Part shown: in pieces, positions 55,624 through 57,187 of the stretch
Layout of the letters: every line of letters starts with the position of its first letter
Position numbering within the stretch: position 1 is the first letter of the stretch
Assembly: GCA_022925895.1 (NCBI GenBank)
Contig: JAKSYS010000395.1
Span: forward strand, 1-57,187
Reading direction: 5' to 3'
Length of the DNA: 57,187 nt
Source of the DNA: Fragilaria crotonensis
Taxonomy: Eukaryota; Bacillariophyta; Fragilariophyceae; Fragilariales; Fragilariaceae
The notes under the pieces: generated by a model
Databases searched by the model: none
Seen by the model: only the letters and a program-made list of their open reading frames with translations
Told to the model about the DNA's origin: nothing
Translations under genes and position numbers: made by a program

Positions 55624-57187
55624 GAATAAGTCTTTTTCCAGATTTATAGATCGCGTTGTCCCTCTTGTGGCAGTCGAACGGAAAGCCTTACAATGGCATG
55701 CGTTGAATTGCTAATGATGCAGCTTCCTATCGTAGTGCATCTGTGACGTTCCCATTCTAATTGTGTCTTCTGTGTTGTAGCATGCGCTTACTGAATCGTG
55801 TGCATTTAACCCAGCTGGAGTGTATCCGAGTTTTGCTTGTGCTTTTCGATGAGTAATTTTTGTGGAGGTGACACCGATGATATGATCTTGACACGACAGC
55901 GGTCAGTTGATTCTTTTTGCCGTAGCGACGAACCACCTTCGCGTCTGTGAATGAAATCTGTAATCCTCGAACACATCTTTTTCTTGATGCCCAGGCGATA
56001 GCGACTTCGGGCTGACTTTGCGGTTGATGCGTGTGAACTTCTCAGGCACAAAGCAGGATTCGATGAATCTACTAGAGGGTATCATCCCGTTTGTGAACGA
56101 GGCTTGGCTTGCCTGTGGATCCTTGATCATTGTTGTAATCTGTACGAGCCCACAGTTTGATTGGATGTTGTTCTCTTTCTACTCTACGTTTGATGATATG
56201 TGTTCCTTTTGATCATAGGAAGGGACAATGCTCCAGGATAACCAGGAGAACTCAAGGACCTTTGGAGGAAGACAGTGCTCCAGGATAACCAGGAGAACTC
56301 AAGGACCTTTGGAGGAAGACAATGCTCCAGGATAACCCGGAGAACTCAAGGACCTTTGGAGGAATTTAGTAAGCACTAATGAGGGAGACAGCATTTCAGA
56401 AGAAGGGGGGCTTTCTTAGTCCACACTCACCTCGCTTGAATGTTAGAGGTACTCATTACATCATTTTGTTCCATGCGATCAGACAATGGCTGATGTTGGA
56501 CTATTTATCTATCTATAACCAGATCAGATGGACCAGCAACAACACCATAACCAACCAGCAACGTGAAAAATCGAAGTTGTGCAAAAATCTAAGACTCTGC
56601 TCATGAGAGCTCTGAGCAATGCTATAGGAACAGCTGCAAGACTTGAGTCAAATAAAGAAAGATATTCCAAAGGCTTTACACAGATAAGTGTCATCAATTG
56701 TTGTAAAAGTCAGAAGGATTGTCATGACACGGGCAGCCATAAAGCCCTTGGCAAGTTCATGGGAGAATAGATTGTTTTCTAAACACTCAATAGTTGGAAA
56801 AACATACTCTTGATGTTTGAAACAACCATGCAGTTGCAGGCAATGCTGTTGACTTGCATTATTTCCTGAGACATCTACTTACCAAGTGCACCAAATTTAA
56901 GGAGGAGAAGTCAGTGCCTCCTCAATACTTGGGTGCTTAGCTTGCTAGAGTGACAGTTCAGCCCACTCCAAAACTTCATGCTGACGAGGTAGTTGATAAA
57001 GGAGTAGCTAAACTACATCAGGGCAAGGCATATTATCCTTCTAAGAAGAAAGAGAGAACATGATAATTTTTTTAATTTGCTTGCACTTACCATCATTTCA
57101 AGCAGTGCAATGAGGACCTGCTGCTACAAATGCTGTTGCTCCCATCACTGTGCTCCCAAAAAGAGCTGCTGCAGCTTAGATTGAGAG
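55624..57187. other. Intergenic to window end, no gene supported
   Basis: The two overlapping minus frames at 55806-56130 have no recognisable domain. The minisatellite at 56225-56365 is listed separately. The last 0.8 kb is AT-rich, with short frames only, and may be part of a repeat that continues outside the window. Confidence 0.45.
56225..56365. repeat. 47-bp minisatellite, three copies
   Basis: Three adjacent copies start at 56225, 56272 and 56319 with the consensus start ACAATGCTCCAGGATAACCA and end ACCTTTGGAGGAAG. Copies 2 and 3 each differ at one position (AGTG; CCCGG). Confidence 0.85.

Noticed and set aside
56225..56365. Possible CRISPR-like array
   Set aside because: The three 47-bp copies are directly adjacent with no spacers, so this is a minisatellite.

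Overview
The window reads as nuclear DNA of a diatom, most likely a raphid pennate; the species cannot be fixed from sequence alone. The evidence is: short GT-AG introns in protein genes; a plastid-type bipartite leader with Phe after a signal peptide (gene at 8.7-10.5 kb); nucleus-encoded mitochondrial and nuclear housekeeping proteins (SDH4, TAM41, TFIIF-alpha, WDR12, WDR5); PSxxPS-linker proteins of the type common in diatoms; and degenerate gag of a diatom-type retroelement. Exon coordinates in the entries were worked out by hand from splice motifs and paralogue alignment.

Layout. 0.8-5.1 kb: three members of one family of secreted, beta-strand-rich proteins of unknown function, two as a near-identical head-to-head inverted pair and one more diverged. 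5.4-6.6 kb: a type II membrane, glycosyltransferase-64-like protein that lacks the DxD motif. 6.6-8.6 kb: intergenic, rich in GTAC palindromes, with a complete hAT-type MITE that has an 8-bp target-site duplication. 8.7-10.5 kb: a plastid-targeted Gfo/Idh/MocA oxidoreductase with a 14-nt microexon. 12.2-15.2 kb: two divergent-sequence secretory paralogues flanking SDH4. 15.2-29.7 kb: a gene-poor stretch with a degenerate retroelement (minus strand, about 22-24 kb) and a T-poor, purine-rich tract of about 0.9 kb.

29.7-41.5 kb: one very large secreted protein gene (about 3,900 residues if intact). It has Pro/Thr/Ser linkers and ten tandem 732-bp units, each coding for two SdrD-B-like (calcium-binding beta-sandwich) domains. 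The unit starting at 35170, with its flanks, carries 11 small deletions and no insertions. Other single-base losses interrupt this gene and two others, so the window probably holds deletion-type consensus errors, though real disruption is not excluded.

42.7-55.6 kb: a compact housekeeping block. It holds TAM41 with a convergent small Gly-rich membrane protein, a hypothetical protein, TFIIF-alpha, a CS/NudC-like protein, a short CSN8-like protein, a Ser/Thr kinase, and WDR12 and WDR5 head to head. 55.6-57.2 kb: no gene seen, one 47-bp x 3 minisatellite. Most intergenic regions share two features: clusters of GTAC-centred palindromes, and short tandem repeats whose unit is repeatedly seven bases.
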